DNA of 64,000 bases from Bacteroidia bacterium (lineage in GTDB: Bacteria > Bacteroidota > Bacteroidia > Flavobacteriales > Flavobacteriaceae): contig JAUIKY010000001.1 in NCBI GenBank assembly GCA_030430535.1, positions 1 through 64,000 of the forward strand, written 5' to 3'. Positions 27,223 to 35,481 of the stretch are shown here, piece by piece (within the stretch, counting starts at the first letter, position 1; the number at the start of each line of letters is the position of its first letter). A program made the position numbers and the translations under genes. The notes beneath the pieces were generated by a model. That model made no database searches. It had not been told where the DNA came from and saw only the letters and a program-made list of their open reading frames with translations.

Positions 27223-28062
27223 TTATACGGCCTCATTTTTGTTTTTTAACGCATGTGTTAGCTTGATACATTCCACAGCCTCTTTTACATCATGCACCCT
27301 TAAAATGGAAGCGCCTTTCTGCAGCGCAACGGTATTTAAAACCGATGTGCCATTTAACGCTTCATTGGCCGTTGTGCCAAGGGTTTTATAAATCATCGAC
27401 TTTCTTGAAATACCCACAAGCAAAGGTTTTTCAGTGATCTTGAACAATTCCAACTGATTCATCAGGTCGAAATTCTGCTCTAAAGTTTTGGCGAATCCAA
27501 AACCGGGATCTACAATAATATCTTTTATACCCAAAGCCTTTGCGGTGTGTATTCTTTCAGAAAAATAAAAGAGGATGTCTTTGGTGAGGTTGCTGTATTC
27601 CGTTTGCTGTTGCATGGTTTTTGGTGTGCCGCGCATGTGCATCATAATGTATGGCACCTGCAAATTGGCCACTGTTGTAAGCATCTGTTCGTCCATTTTT
27701 CCAGCTGAAATATCATTAACCAAAGCAGCTCCTGCATCAACACATGGCTTGGCTACTGTGCTTCTAAACGTGTCGATAGAGAGCAGTGTTTCCGGAAATT
27801 CCTTTAAAATAACCGCGATAATGGGGAGGATGCGTTTCAGTTCGGTGGCTTCATCCACATAATCGGCATTGGGGCGCGAGCTGTAAGCACCAACATCAAT
27901 AAACGTAGCACCTTCGGTAAGCATGCGTTCCACATGGCTTAAAATATCGTTTTCATTTTTATGTTTTCCGCCGTCGTAAAAGGAATCGGGTGTGAGGTTT
28001 AAAACCCCCATCACTTTTGGCGATGACAAATCAATGAGCTGTCCTTTGCAGTTTATGGTCAT
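27223..28062 (-). CDS. folP: Dihydropteroate synthase
   Basis: FolP condenses p-aminobenzoate with hydroxymethyldihydropterin diphosphate in folate synthesis and is the sulfonamide target. The 279-residue TIM barrel shows MGVLNLTPDSFYDGG, MHMRGTPKTMQ, IVDPGFGFAKT and GISRKS in the expected order. The gene is divergent from the DUF1599 gene, the usual neighbour in flavobacteria. Confidence 0.95.
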   Translation of the reverse strand: MTINCKGQLIDLSSPKVMGVLNLTPDSFYDGGKHKNENDILSHVERMLTEGATFIDVGAYSSRPNADYVDEATELKRILPIIAVILKEFPETLLSIDTFRSTVAKPCVDAGAALVNDISAGKMDEQMLTTVANLQVPYIMMHMRGTPKTMQQQTEYSNLTKDILFYFSERIHTAKALGIKDIIVDPGFGFAKTLEQNFDLMNQLELFKITEKPLLVGISRKSMIYKTLGTTANEALNGTSVLNTVALQKGASILRVHDVKEAVECIKLTHALKNKNEAV

Positions 28063-28230
28063 GTTTTGGTTTCGAGTTTCAAGTTTCTGGTTCAGAATTC
28101 AAAGTTTCGGGTTTTAGGTTTCTAATCTTTGAAATTTCCGCCTCAAAGGTATTAACATAATCTTAAACTCTGGTTTGGGTTTTGAACTTTAAACTATTTA
28201 AGCGAAATTTACGCAAAATTCAACTGATAC

Positions 28231-28770
28231 ATGCAAAATACCTCACAACAGTACGATGCCGTAATCGATACTTGTAAAAGTTTATTTGAAAAGAAAATGA
28301 GCGATTATGGCAGTGCTTGGCGCATATTGCGATTACCCTCGTTAACCGACCAAATTTTCATAAAAGCACAGCGTATTAGAAGCCTTCAGGAAAATGAGGT
28401 GAGAAAAGTAGATGAAGGCGAGGCAAGTGAGTTTATTGGTATTATCAACTACTGCATTATGGCTCTAATTCAGTTAGAGAAGGGCGTGGCAGAACAGCCT
28501 GATATGACCACCGAGGAAGCCGTTGAGCTGTACACTGAAAAGATAGCCGAAACCAAACAGCTTATGGAGAACAAAAACCACGATTATGGTGAAGCTTGGC
28601 GTGATATGCGGGTAAGCAGTTTAACCGATTTGATTTTGCAAAAACTACTCCGGGTAAAATCCATTGAAAACAACAAAGGAAAAACCCAAGTAAGCGAAGG
28701 CGTTGATGCCAATTATCAGGATATGATTAATTACTCGGTTTTTGCGTTGATTCATTTGAATGAAAAATAG
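28231..28770 (+). CDS. DUF1599 protein with internal duplication
   Basis: The 179-residue protein consists of two homologous halves. KKMSDYGSAWRILRLPSLTD (~22-41) matches KNHDYGEAWRDMRVSSLTD (~114-132), each followed by a RIRSLQEN / RVKSIENN helix and an INYCIMALIQL / INYSVFALIHL helix. DUF1599 is a Bacteroidota family described as nucleotide-modification associated; activity is unknown. It is the first plus-strand gene of the run leading to tpiA, facing away from folP. Confidence 0.82.
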   Translation: MQNTSQQYDAVIDTCKSLFEKKMSDYGSAWRILRLPSLTDQIFIKAQRIRSLQENEVRKVDEGEASEFIGIINYCIMALIQLEKGVAEQPDMTTEEAVELYTEKIAETKQLMENKNHDYGEAWRDMRVSSLTDLILQKLLRVKSIENNKGKTQVSEGVDANYQDMINYSVFALIHLNEK

Positions 28771-28783
28771 CTAGGATTAAGTA

Positions 28784-28812
28784 GTGTCACACTGAGCGCA
28801 GTCGAAGTGTAA
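28784..28812. repeat. Dispersed repeat, GAGCGCAGTCGAAG type
   Basis: CACTGAGCGCAGTCGAAGTG is a short imperfect dyad that recurs with variation at 45021-45042 and 59407-59486. It lies between the DUF1599 and DoxX genes. Confidence 0.5.
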
Positions 28813-28883
28813 AGTGGCATTTAGCAACAAAAATTTAGCAATAATTTAAAAGGTTCTTTTCCTTCCAAGAATATTAAAAAAAC

Positions 28884-30476
28884 ATGAAAGTACTCGTAAG
28901 CCTGAGCAGAATACTAGTCGGAATCCTATTCATCATTTCTGGGTTTATAAAACTGAACGACCCACTCGGTTTTTCATATAAATTACAGGAATATTTTAGT
29001 TCAGATGTTTTAAACCTTCCGTTTTTAGAACCCTATGCACTGATTATTTCGGTGTTGGTGGTAGTGTTCGAAGTGGTTTTGGGGGTGTTTTTAATCATTG
29101 GCTACAAACCCAAATTTACTGTTTGGAGTCTGTTGGCTATGATTGTGTTTTTTACGTTTTTAACCTTCTATTCGGCCTATTTCGATAAGGTAAAAGATTG
29201 CGGTTGCTTTGGCGATGCCCTTAAGCTCACCCCTTGGGAAAGCTTCACAAAAGACGTGGTGCTGCTCATTTTTATCCTCATTTTGTTTTTCGGCGTAAAG
29301 CACATAAAGCCTGTTTTTGGAAGATTGCAAACCACCGTTTTGGCGCTGTTGAGTTTTATTTTGAGCTTGTGGTTTGCCTACCACGTGTTGATGCACTTGC
29401 CGGTCATCGATTTCCGTGCTTATAAAATCGGCAATAATATAAAGGAAGGCATGGTCGTTCCGGAAGATGCCCCAAAACCCGTTATTGAATACACTTGGAA
29501 ATTCAACATAAACGGTGAAGAACAAACTTTTGTCACTAACGGGTCATACCCTTCGGTAGAAGGCGATTTTATTGGTGTGGATACCAAAGTGATTGAGGAA
29601 GGTTACACGCCGCCGGTGGTCGATTTTTCAATTGAAAGTGAAAATGAAGATTTAACCGAACACTTTTTAAACGAAGAAAACCTGATTGTGGTCATCTCGT
29701 ATAGTTTGGAAAAGATAGAACGCGATGGTGCTTTAAAGCTGAAAGCCTTACAGGATAAAGCAATGGAGAATGGCTATACTATTATCGGGCTTACGGCTTC
29801 GGGCGAAGATGCCAAAGCGTACATTAACAAAACCTACAAATTGAATTTTGAGTGGTATTTATGTGACGAAAAAGCACTGAAAACCGTGGTGCGCTCCAAT
29901 CCGGGTATTTTGGAACTGGATGCCGGAACGGTAAAGCAAAAAGTACATTGGAATGATTTGGAGGATTTAAAGTTGCCAAAGGTTGAGGCATTCAAATCTA
30001 TCTCAAAAAAGAAGGAAATCATGAAATCTAAAGTTGAAGAAAACCTATCTTTTGATGATGAGTTTTTATATAAGACTGATTATGAAAAAAATTTATATAG
30101 AGCCTCAGAATATTATTTAAAGAATAGAGAAATACCCGATTCTATCTTGATAACATTGGTTCCAAAAAATGATGAAGATTTTAGGGTTTTTTATGACACA
30201 ACTGGTTCAAATAGTAAATTGAGTTCGACAGATTTTTTTTATGATACTACTGAACAAGTTTTTGATAATGTAAAATCTAAAAACAAAGACGAATTTTACT
30301 TGCCTAGCCTTAAGTTAGCTAGTTTTGCTGATGGTGAGTATGCTGAAGCCTTTGTAGAAAATTTAGAAGTAATTATTAGCATGGATACTTTGAAATTTTG
30401 TGAATCGATAAGAGGGAAAGAGTATTCTAAATATAATCCAATCAAATTCTATTCTGAACTGCATGGTTGTAGGTGA
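28884..30476 (+). CDS. BT_3928-type DoxX membrane protein with C-terminal extension
   Basis: The protein has a DoxX/MauE-like four-helix membrane domain (about 1-145, with CGCFGDAL after helix 3), then a periplasmic thioredoxin-like part (~225-365: LIVVISYSLEK, YTIIGLTASGEDAK). This is the BT_3928 family, probably part of a membrane redox relay. Homologues end near residue ~365-370; here 160 more residues follow (KSISKKKEIMKSKVEENL... to the stop), acidic and encoded by visibly more AT-rich DNA. The extension has no recognised fold. The gene precedes the ABC permease, the TlpA-like lipoprotein and tpiA on the same strand. Confidence 0.78.
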   Translation: MKVLVSLSRILVGILFIISGFIKLNDPLGFSYKLQEYFSSDVLNLPFLEPYALIISVLVVVFEVVLGVFLIIGYKPKFTVWSLLAMIVFFTFLTFYSAYFDKVKDCGCFGDALKLTPWESFTKDVVLLIFILILFFGVKHIKPVFGRLQTTVLALLSFILSLWFAYHVLMHLPVIDFRAYKIGNNIKEGMVVPEDAPKPVIEYTWKFNINGEEQTFVTNGSYPSVEGDFIGVDTKVIEEGYTPPVVDFSIESENEDLTEHFLNEENLIVVISYSLEKIERDGALKLKALQDKAMENGYTIIGLTASGEDAKAYINKTYKLNFEWYLCDEKALKTVVRSNPGILELDAGTVKQKVHWNDLEDLKLPKVEAFKSISKKKEIMKSKVEENLSFDDEFLYKTDYEKNLYRASEYYLKNREIPDSILITLVPKNDEDFRVFYDTTGSNSKLSSTDFFYDTTEQVFDNVKSKNKDEFYLPSLKLASFADGEYAEAFVENLEVIISMDTLKFCESIRGKEYSKYNPIKFYSELHGCR

Positions 30477-30508
30477 GAAATATTAACCTCAATAAAAATT
30501 AGCCACTG

Positions 30509-31582
30509 ATTAGTTATTTCCTAAATAAAACCTTTTACGCACTGCTCACTTTGTTTGGAGTGGTAACGGTGATATTCTTTTTGTTCAGTGTGCTTCCGGG
30601 CGATCCCGCACAAATGATGATGGGACAAAACGAAGACAGCGAGCAATTGGCGGCCGTAAAACAAAAATACGGATTCGATAAGCCCATCGGTACGCAATAC
30701 TTTTATTATTTAAACGATTTGTCGCCCGTTTCCTTCCATTCAAAAAACGAAGACGATTACACTTTTTTAAGAAAAGGGAAATACAGTGCTACCAAATTGT
30801 TTTCCATAGGGAATACCACTACGGTGATAAAATGGCCCTACTTGCGTGAATCGTTTACCAAACAGGGCAAACGGGTGAGCGAAGTTTTGGGGGAGACGTT
30901 GCCCAATACTTTTGTTTTAGCAGTTTCGGCCATAACCATAGCCATGATTTTGGGAGTGTTTCTCGGTATAGTTTCGGCGTTGTATAAAGATAAATGGCTC
31001 GATAAAGCCATACAAGTGTTGAGCACCTTGGGCATGAGCGTGCCGTCCTTTTTCAGTGCCATTTTATTTGCTTGGTTTTTTGGGTTCATTTTGCATGAAT
31101 ACACCAATTTGGAAATGACGGGCAGCCTTTACGAGCTCGACGATTTTGGTGAGGCCATGCATATAAAATGGAAAAACCTGATTTTGCCCGCCGTGGTTTT
31201 GGGTATCCGTCCGTTGGCGGTGGTTATCCAATTGATGCGAAATTCGTTGCTGGAAGTGTTCAATCAAGATTATATCCGTACCGCACGGGCCAAAGGTTTG
31301 AGCGAGTTCCAAATCATAAAAAATCATGCGGTTAAAAATGCATTAAACCCGGTAGTAACGGCTATTTCGGGGTGGTTTGCCTCCATGTTGGCGGGAGCCG
31401 TTTTTGTGGAGTATATTTTTGGGTGGAACGGCCTCGGAAAAGAAATCGTAAACGCCCTAAACACTTTAGATTTGCCCGTGATTATGGGTTCGGTGTTAAT
31501 TATCGCGGTATTGTTTATAATAATCAATATTTTTGTGGACGTTATTTACGTTTGGCTGGATCCAAAAGTAAAATTAGAGTAG
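30509..31582 (+). CDS. ABC transporter permease, DppB/OppB type
   Basis: This is an inner-membrane permease subunit of peptide/nickel-type importers. The first helix runs ALLTLFGVVTVIFFLFSVLPGDPAQ, and the EAA loop is YIRTARAKGLSEFQIIKNHA near residue 250. The first ATG-type start in frame would be TTG 30551, which cuts into helix 1. The conserved N-terminus (ISYFLNKTFYALLTLFG) extends upstream to ATT 30509, with CTG at 30506 and an in-frame stop at 30500. I place the start at ATT 30509 and stress that this is unusual. No partner permease or ATPase gene is present nearby. Confidence 0.75.
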   Translation: MSYFLNKTFYALLTLFGVVTVIFFLFSVLPGDPAQMMMGQNEDSEQLAAVKQKYGFDKPIGTQYFYYLNDLSPVSFHSKNEDDYTFLRKGKYSATKLFSIGNTTTVIKWPYLRESFTKQGKRVSEVLGETLPNTFVLAVSAITIAMILGVFLGIVSALYKDKWLDKAIQVLSTLGMSVPSFFSAILFAWFFGFILHEYTNLEMTGSLYELDDFGEAMHIKWKNLILPAVVLGIRPLAVVIQLMRNSLLEVFNQDYIRTARAKGLSEFQIIKNHAVKNALNPVVTAISGWFASMLAGAVFVEYIFGWNGLGKEIVNALNTLDLPVIMGSVLIIAVLFIIINIFVDVIYVWLDPKVKLE

Positions 31583-31625
31583 AAGATGATTCCGCGGAAG
31601 CGATAAAAAATAAAATAAAAAAAGA

Positions 31626-32111
31626 ATGAAGAAGTTAATTGGTTTGGTGTTGTTGTTCACGGTTTTAAGCTGTAAAACTGAAGTTCCCACGCAGTTTTCA
31701 GAAGCAGCGTTAAATGATAACATGATTACTTTAGGTGGCAGCCCCATCGCTTTTAAGGATATATTGAAACAATATGAAGGTAAAACCATTTTTGTTGATA
31801 TTTGGGCCTCGTGGTGTGGAGATTGCATAAAAAACATGCCTAAAGTAAAAGCTTTGCAAAGCGAATATAAAGATGTGGTTTTCCTATTTTTGTCGTTGGA
31901 TAGAGGGCAGGAATCGTGGAAAAAAGGCATAGAAAAATACAATGTGCAGGGCGAGCATTATTTTATCCCTTCGGCCGATGACAGTGCTTTTACCGATTTC
32001 GCCGATGTGGGTTGGATTCCGCGATACATGGTGTTGGGCCCACAAGGAAATATAAAGTTGTTTGAGGCTGTTGAGGCCGACGACGAGCGTATAAAAGAGA
32101 ACTTAAATTAA
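31626..32111 (+). CDS. TlpA-like thioredoxin-fold lipoprotein
   Basis: The 161-residue protein has a lipobox TVLSCKT (Cys16) and a thioredoxin fold with the redox motif WASWCGDC (Cys68/Cys71) and a cis-Pro in GWIPRYMV. It probably reduces or isomerises disulfides in the periplasm. It sits between the ABC permease and tpiA in a run that begins with the DoxX/thioredoxin-like protein, which supports a shared redox task. Confidence 0.82.
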   Translation: MKKLIGLVLLFTVLSCKTEVPTQFSEAALNDNMITLGGSPIAFKDILKQYEGKTIFVDIWASWCGDCIKNMPKVKALQSEYKDVVFLFLSLDRGQESWKKGIEKYNVQGEHYFIPSADDSAFTDFADVGWIPRYMVLGPQGNIKLFEAVEADDERIKENLN

Positions 32112-32155
32112 TAACTAAAATAAAAATTCCTTTTTTTGAAAAGGTTAATAAGGCA

Positions 32156-32905
32156 ATGAGAAAACAAATAGTAGCCGGAAACTGGAAAATGAACAACGAT
32201 TTGGCACAAACCGAAACGTTGATTACCGCTTTAAAGTCACAAAAAAACACATCGAACGCTGAGGTTATGATAGCGCCAACGGCAACCAATTTGTGGCAGG
32301 CATACAACAGTTTGAAAAACTCAAATATTGAAGTAATAGCGCAAAACATGCACTTTGCGGAGAATGGTGCCTATACAGGAGAAATCAGTGCCAACATGTT
32401 AAAAAGTATTGGGATTAACACCGTTATTTTAGGGCATAGCGAGCGTCGTGAATATTTTAACGAAACCGATGAGATTTTGGCCAAAAAAGTAGATGCCGCT
32501 TTGGCAAAAGGTATGAATGTTATTTTCTGTTTTGGAGAGGAGTTGGCCGATAGAAAAGCTGGAAACCAAGAAAAAGTGGTGGAAAGCCAAATTAAAAACG
32601 CCCTGTTCCATTTGGATGGTTCAGCGTTCAGAAATATTATTTTAGCCTACGAACCCGTTTGGGCTATTGGCACAGGTGAAACGGCTAGCCCAGACCAAGC
32701 ACAGGAAATGCATGCGTTTATTAGAAAAACTTTGGCCGATAAATACGGAAGTGATATTGCCGAGTCTGTATCCATCCTTTACGGTGGAAGTGTAAAACCT
32801 AACAATGCTGAAGAAATTTTTTCGAAAACCGATGTTGACGGAGGTTTAATAGGTGGCGCTTCATTAAATGCTGAAGACTTTTTCGCTATTGTAAACGCGT
32901 TTTAA
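32156..32905 (+). CDS. tpiA: Triose-phosphate isomerase
   Basis: TpiA interconverts dihydroxyacetone phosphate and glyceraldehyde-3-phosphate in glycolysis. The 249-residue barrel shows NWKMNN (catalytic Lys), GHSERR (catalytic His), AYEPVWAIGTG (catalytic Glu) and the phosphate loops YGGSVKPNN and GGASL. It ends at a repeat followed by a hairpin terminator. Confidence 0.96.
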   Translation: MRKQIVAGNWKMNNDLAQTETLITALKSQKNTSNAEVMIAPTATNLWQAYNSLKNSNIEVIAQNMHFAENGAYTGEISANMLKSIGINTVILGHSERREYFNETDEILAKKVDAALAKGMNVIFCFGEELADRKAGNQEKVVESQIKNALFHLDGSAFRNIILAYEPVWAIGTGETASPDQAQEMHAFIRKTLADKYGSDIAESVSILYGGSVKPNNAEEIFSKTDVDGGLIGGASLNAEDFFAIVNAF

Positions 32906-32910
32906 ATAAA

Positions 32911-32937
32911 CGCCATTGCGAGCGTAGCGCAGCAATC
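32911..32937. repeat. Dispersed repeat, CATTGCGAGCG type
   Basis: CGCCATTGCGAGCGTAGCGC is followed by GCAATC. It resembles the elements at 18664 and 27161 and lies just after tpiA. Confidence 0.5.
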
Positions 32938-32955
32938 ATATTAAAGATACCTTTT

Positions 32956-32999
32956 AAGGGTATTCCCTGATTTTTAATAAATCAAGGAATGCCCTTAAT
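32956..32999 (+). terminator. Terminator after tpiA
   Basis: An 18-bp stem with two mismatches (AAGGGTATTCCCTGATTT against AAATCAAGGAATGCCCTT) is followed by a T-rich stretch. Confidence 0.75.
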
Positions 33000-33058
33000 T
33001 TTTTCCGAATGTTTGAAAGTAACTTGTAAAAGTCTATTAACCAATAAAACTTTTAATC

Positions 33059-34195
33059 ATGAAGCTTTCTAACAAACACCGTAAATTGGTCAACACCCAT
33101 CTTTTTGACCTTAAAAAATGTATAATAACATTTACTTTCCTTTTGGGACTATGCTGTATTCTTCCCGCCCAATCGGTTTACGTGGTAGATAATAACCAAG
33201 GCTCTGGAGCGGAATTCACGAGTTTACAGGCCGCTATTGATGCGGCATCTGCCAACGACATTATTTATGTTCAACCGTCACCGAACGGTTATGGAAACAT
33301 AAATATTACTAAACCTATTACCATTTATGGGCAGGGGCACATTCCAGAATTAAATGCGGGGCAGTATGCCAGTGTTTCTAACATTTTTTTTAGGAGTGCC
33401 AATGCCTCTGGGTCAAAATTATCAGGGCTTTACATCAACAATATTTATTTGGATAACACTACGTACACCAATCACGATGTAGTCATTACAAACAATAGGG
33501 TGGCTTATATAGGTGGAAATAGTACCACCACTCAAGCCAATAACGTGGTAATCTCTGGAAACTATATTAGAAATGCGAATTTTAATGCTATTGATCCATA
33601 CAACTCCCAAAACTGGATCATTTCAAATAACATTATCGAGCAACCGCAAACAAGTGCTACTTGGGGGTCTTTCAGCCGATTCAATTCGTCGATAATTTTT
33701 AATAATAATATCGTATTGACGCGGCAAAACGGTAACGGCAGCGGGGCTATACAATTGTTCGCAAATTGCAGCGGAACGCAAATTACTAATAACATTTTCC
33801 TTTTTAAGGGAACAAGTGTTTCAAATTTTAGTTTGGGGTCAAACAACGCTTTAAGTTTTCAGAATAATTTAACGTACAATTACAATGGTACTTTAGATGC
33901 GCTTTCAGGCTCAGGCAATATTGATAATACCGATCCACAATTCGTGGCCTTTAACTCAAATGCCTCGTTAAATACCACAACTAACGATTATCGAATTCAA
34001 TCGGGCTCGCCCGCGGAAAACGCAGGAACAGATGGTAACGATTTAGGGGTTTATAATGGTGGCTTTCCTTTTAGTCCGAGAGGTTATCCAACCGAACTAC
34101 CCTATTTAACCGATTTTGTAATATTCAATAATATTATTACTCCCGGAAGCACCTTGAATATTAATATTAAGGCCAATGCCAATCTTAATAATTAA
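33059..34195 (+). CDS. Secreted right-handed beta-helix protein
   Basis: The 378-residue protein has a long N-terminus with a signal segment (about 18-38, ending LPAQS). Residues ~50-310 show repeating short strands with Asn ladders (VVITNNRVAYIGGN, VVISGNYIRNANFN, WIISNNIIEQ, TQITNNIFLFKG) typical of pectate-lyase-like parallel beta-helices. No catalytic signature or sorting tail is visible. Such proteins bind or cut polysaccharides, or serve as surface structures. The T9SS repeat protein begins 10 bases after its stop, so they are co-transcribed. Confidence 0.72.
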   Translation: MKLSNKHRKLVNTHLFDLKKCIITFTFLLGLCCILPAQSVYVVDNNQGSGAEFTSLQAAIDAASANDIIYVQPSPNGYGNINITKPITIYGQGHIPELNAGQYASVSNIFFRSANASGSKLSGLYINNIYLDNTTYTNHDVVITNNRVAYIGGNSTTTQANNVVISGNYIRNANFNAIDPYNSQNWIISNNIIEQPQTSATWGSFSRFNSSIIFNNNIVLTRQNGNGSGAIQLFANCSGTQITNNIFLFKGTSVSNFSLGSNNALSFQNNLTYNYNGTLDALSGSGNIDNTDPQFVAFNSNASLNTTTNDYRIQSGSPAENAGTDGNDLGVYNGGFPFSPRGYPTELPYLTDFVIFNNIITPGSTLNINIKANANLNN

Positions 34196-34205
34196 ACAAG
34201 GAATT

Positions 34206-35396
34206 ATGAAAAGGTTTATTTTAATATTAACAGCTCTAGCGACTTTTACTGGGCTAAAGGCGCAAATAAGTGCAGGAGAGTATTTTTTCGATATCGACCC
34301 AGGTATAGGTAACGGAACAGCATTAGCACTTTCGGGTGCTGAATTGGATGCCAGTTTAAATATTCCGACCACGGGACTTTCTAAGGGCTTGCATAATTTG
34401 TATGTGCGGGTTTTAGATCAATCTGGAAACTGGAGCTTGTACGATAAAAACGTGTTTTATGTGAGTCCGGATAATGATAATTCAGCAAATATCGCTTCCG
34501 CGGAATATTTTTTTGATACCGATCCCGGTGTTGGCAACGGTAACGCAATGTCGGTTTCTGGGAATATGGTTGACCAAGATTTTAGCTTGCCAACAACCGG
34601 ACTTTCAAGTGGCGTGCATAAATTGTATGTTAGGTTAGTCAATACTGATGGCACATGGAGTTTGTACGACAAAAATGTGTTTTATGTGAGTCCGGATAAT
34701 GAAAATTCAGCAAGTATCGCTTCTGCGGAATACTTTTTTGATACCGATCCGGGTGTCGGTAACGGAACAGCTTTAAAGGTATCGGGCAATGCGATTGATC
34801 AAAATTTTGGCGTTCCAACTACTGGACTTTCAAACGGCATTCATAAATTACATGTTAGGCTTGTCAATACCAATGGCACGTGGAGCCTTTATGATAAGCA
34901 TGTGTTTTATGTAGATCAAGGGAATTCGAATACGGCATTGATTACGGCGGCAGAATATTTTTTTGATATCGACCCTGGAATTGGAAATGCCACAGCAATT
35001 GATTTGGACGATCAAGAAACGATTGATATGGACATGGCTATTGACGTACCTAGTGATCTGCCAGCGGGCGATCACTTTTTGTATATGCGCGTTCAAAATA
35101 CCAATGGACAATGGAGTTTGTATGCTTTAGGGGAACTGCAAGGCCCATTGTCGGTTATTGAAGAGGAAAAAGTACAGTTTAAATTTTACCCAAACCCGGT
35201 AAAGGATTTGGTACATTTTCAGTTGCAAAATCAAGGAACTATCAACTTAAAAGTCATTAATTTGAAGGGAGAAATAGTGCTCGAAAACCAATTGGAAAAT
35301 AACCAAGCAGACCTTAGTTTTTTAACCTCGGGGGTATATCTATTTTATTTAAAAACCGAAAACGCCCAACTTTCAAGGAAATTTATAAAACATTGA
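34206..35396 (+). CDS. T9SS-exported protein with four 75-residue repeats
   Basis: The 396-residue protein starts at ATG 34206 with a signal peptide (1-19, ending LKAQ). Four tandem repeats begin near 34275, 34500, 34725 and 34950, an exact period of 225 nt. Each has EYFFDTDPGVGNG, TTGLS.G.H.L.VR, TWSLYDK and VFYV. Aspartates in DTDPG may bind Ca2+ (inference). A type A sorting domain (FYPNPVKDLVHFQLQNQG onwards) ends RKFIKH. It is probably a cell-surface adhesin or binding protein co-transcribed with the beta-helix gene. Confidence 0.78.
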   Translation: MKRFILILTALATFTGLKAQISAGEYFFDIDPGIGNGTALALSGAELDASLNIPTTGLSKGLHNLYVRVLDQSGNWSLYDKNVFYVSPDNDNSANIASAEYFFDTDPGVGNGNAMSVSGNMVDQDFSLPTTGLSSGVHKLYVRLVNTDGTWSLYDKNVFYVSPDNENSASIASAEYFFDTDPGVGNGTALKVSGNAIDQNFGVPTTGLSNGIHKLHVRLVNTNGTWSLYDKHVFYVDQGNSNTALITAAEYFFDIDPGIGNATAIDLDDQETIDMDMAIDVPSDLPAGDHFLYMRVQNTNGQWSLYALGELQGPLSVIEEEKVQFKFYPNPVKDLVHFQLQNQGTINLKVINLKGEIVLENQLENNQADLSFLTSGVYLFYLKTENAQLSRKFIKH

Positions 35397-35481
35397 TTAT
35401 CAAATAAAATGCTTAATTTATTGGCACATGTTAAGAAATGGACGGTGATTTTATTAAATTTAATCTGAAAAAAATAAGACG

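Noticed and set aside
28063-28230. Tandem GTTTCAAGTTTC-like stretch before the DUF1599 gene
   Set aside because: It is low-complexity T/C-rich intergenic DNA with no regular period or stable dyad.
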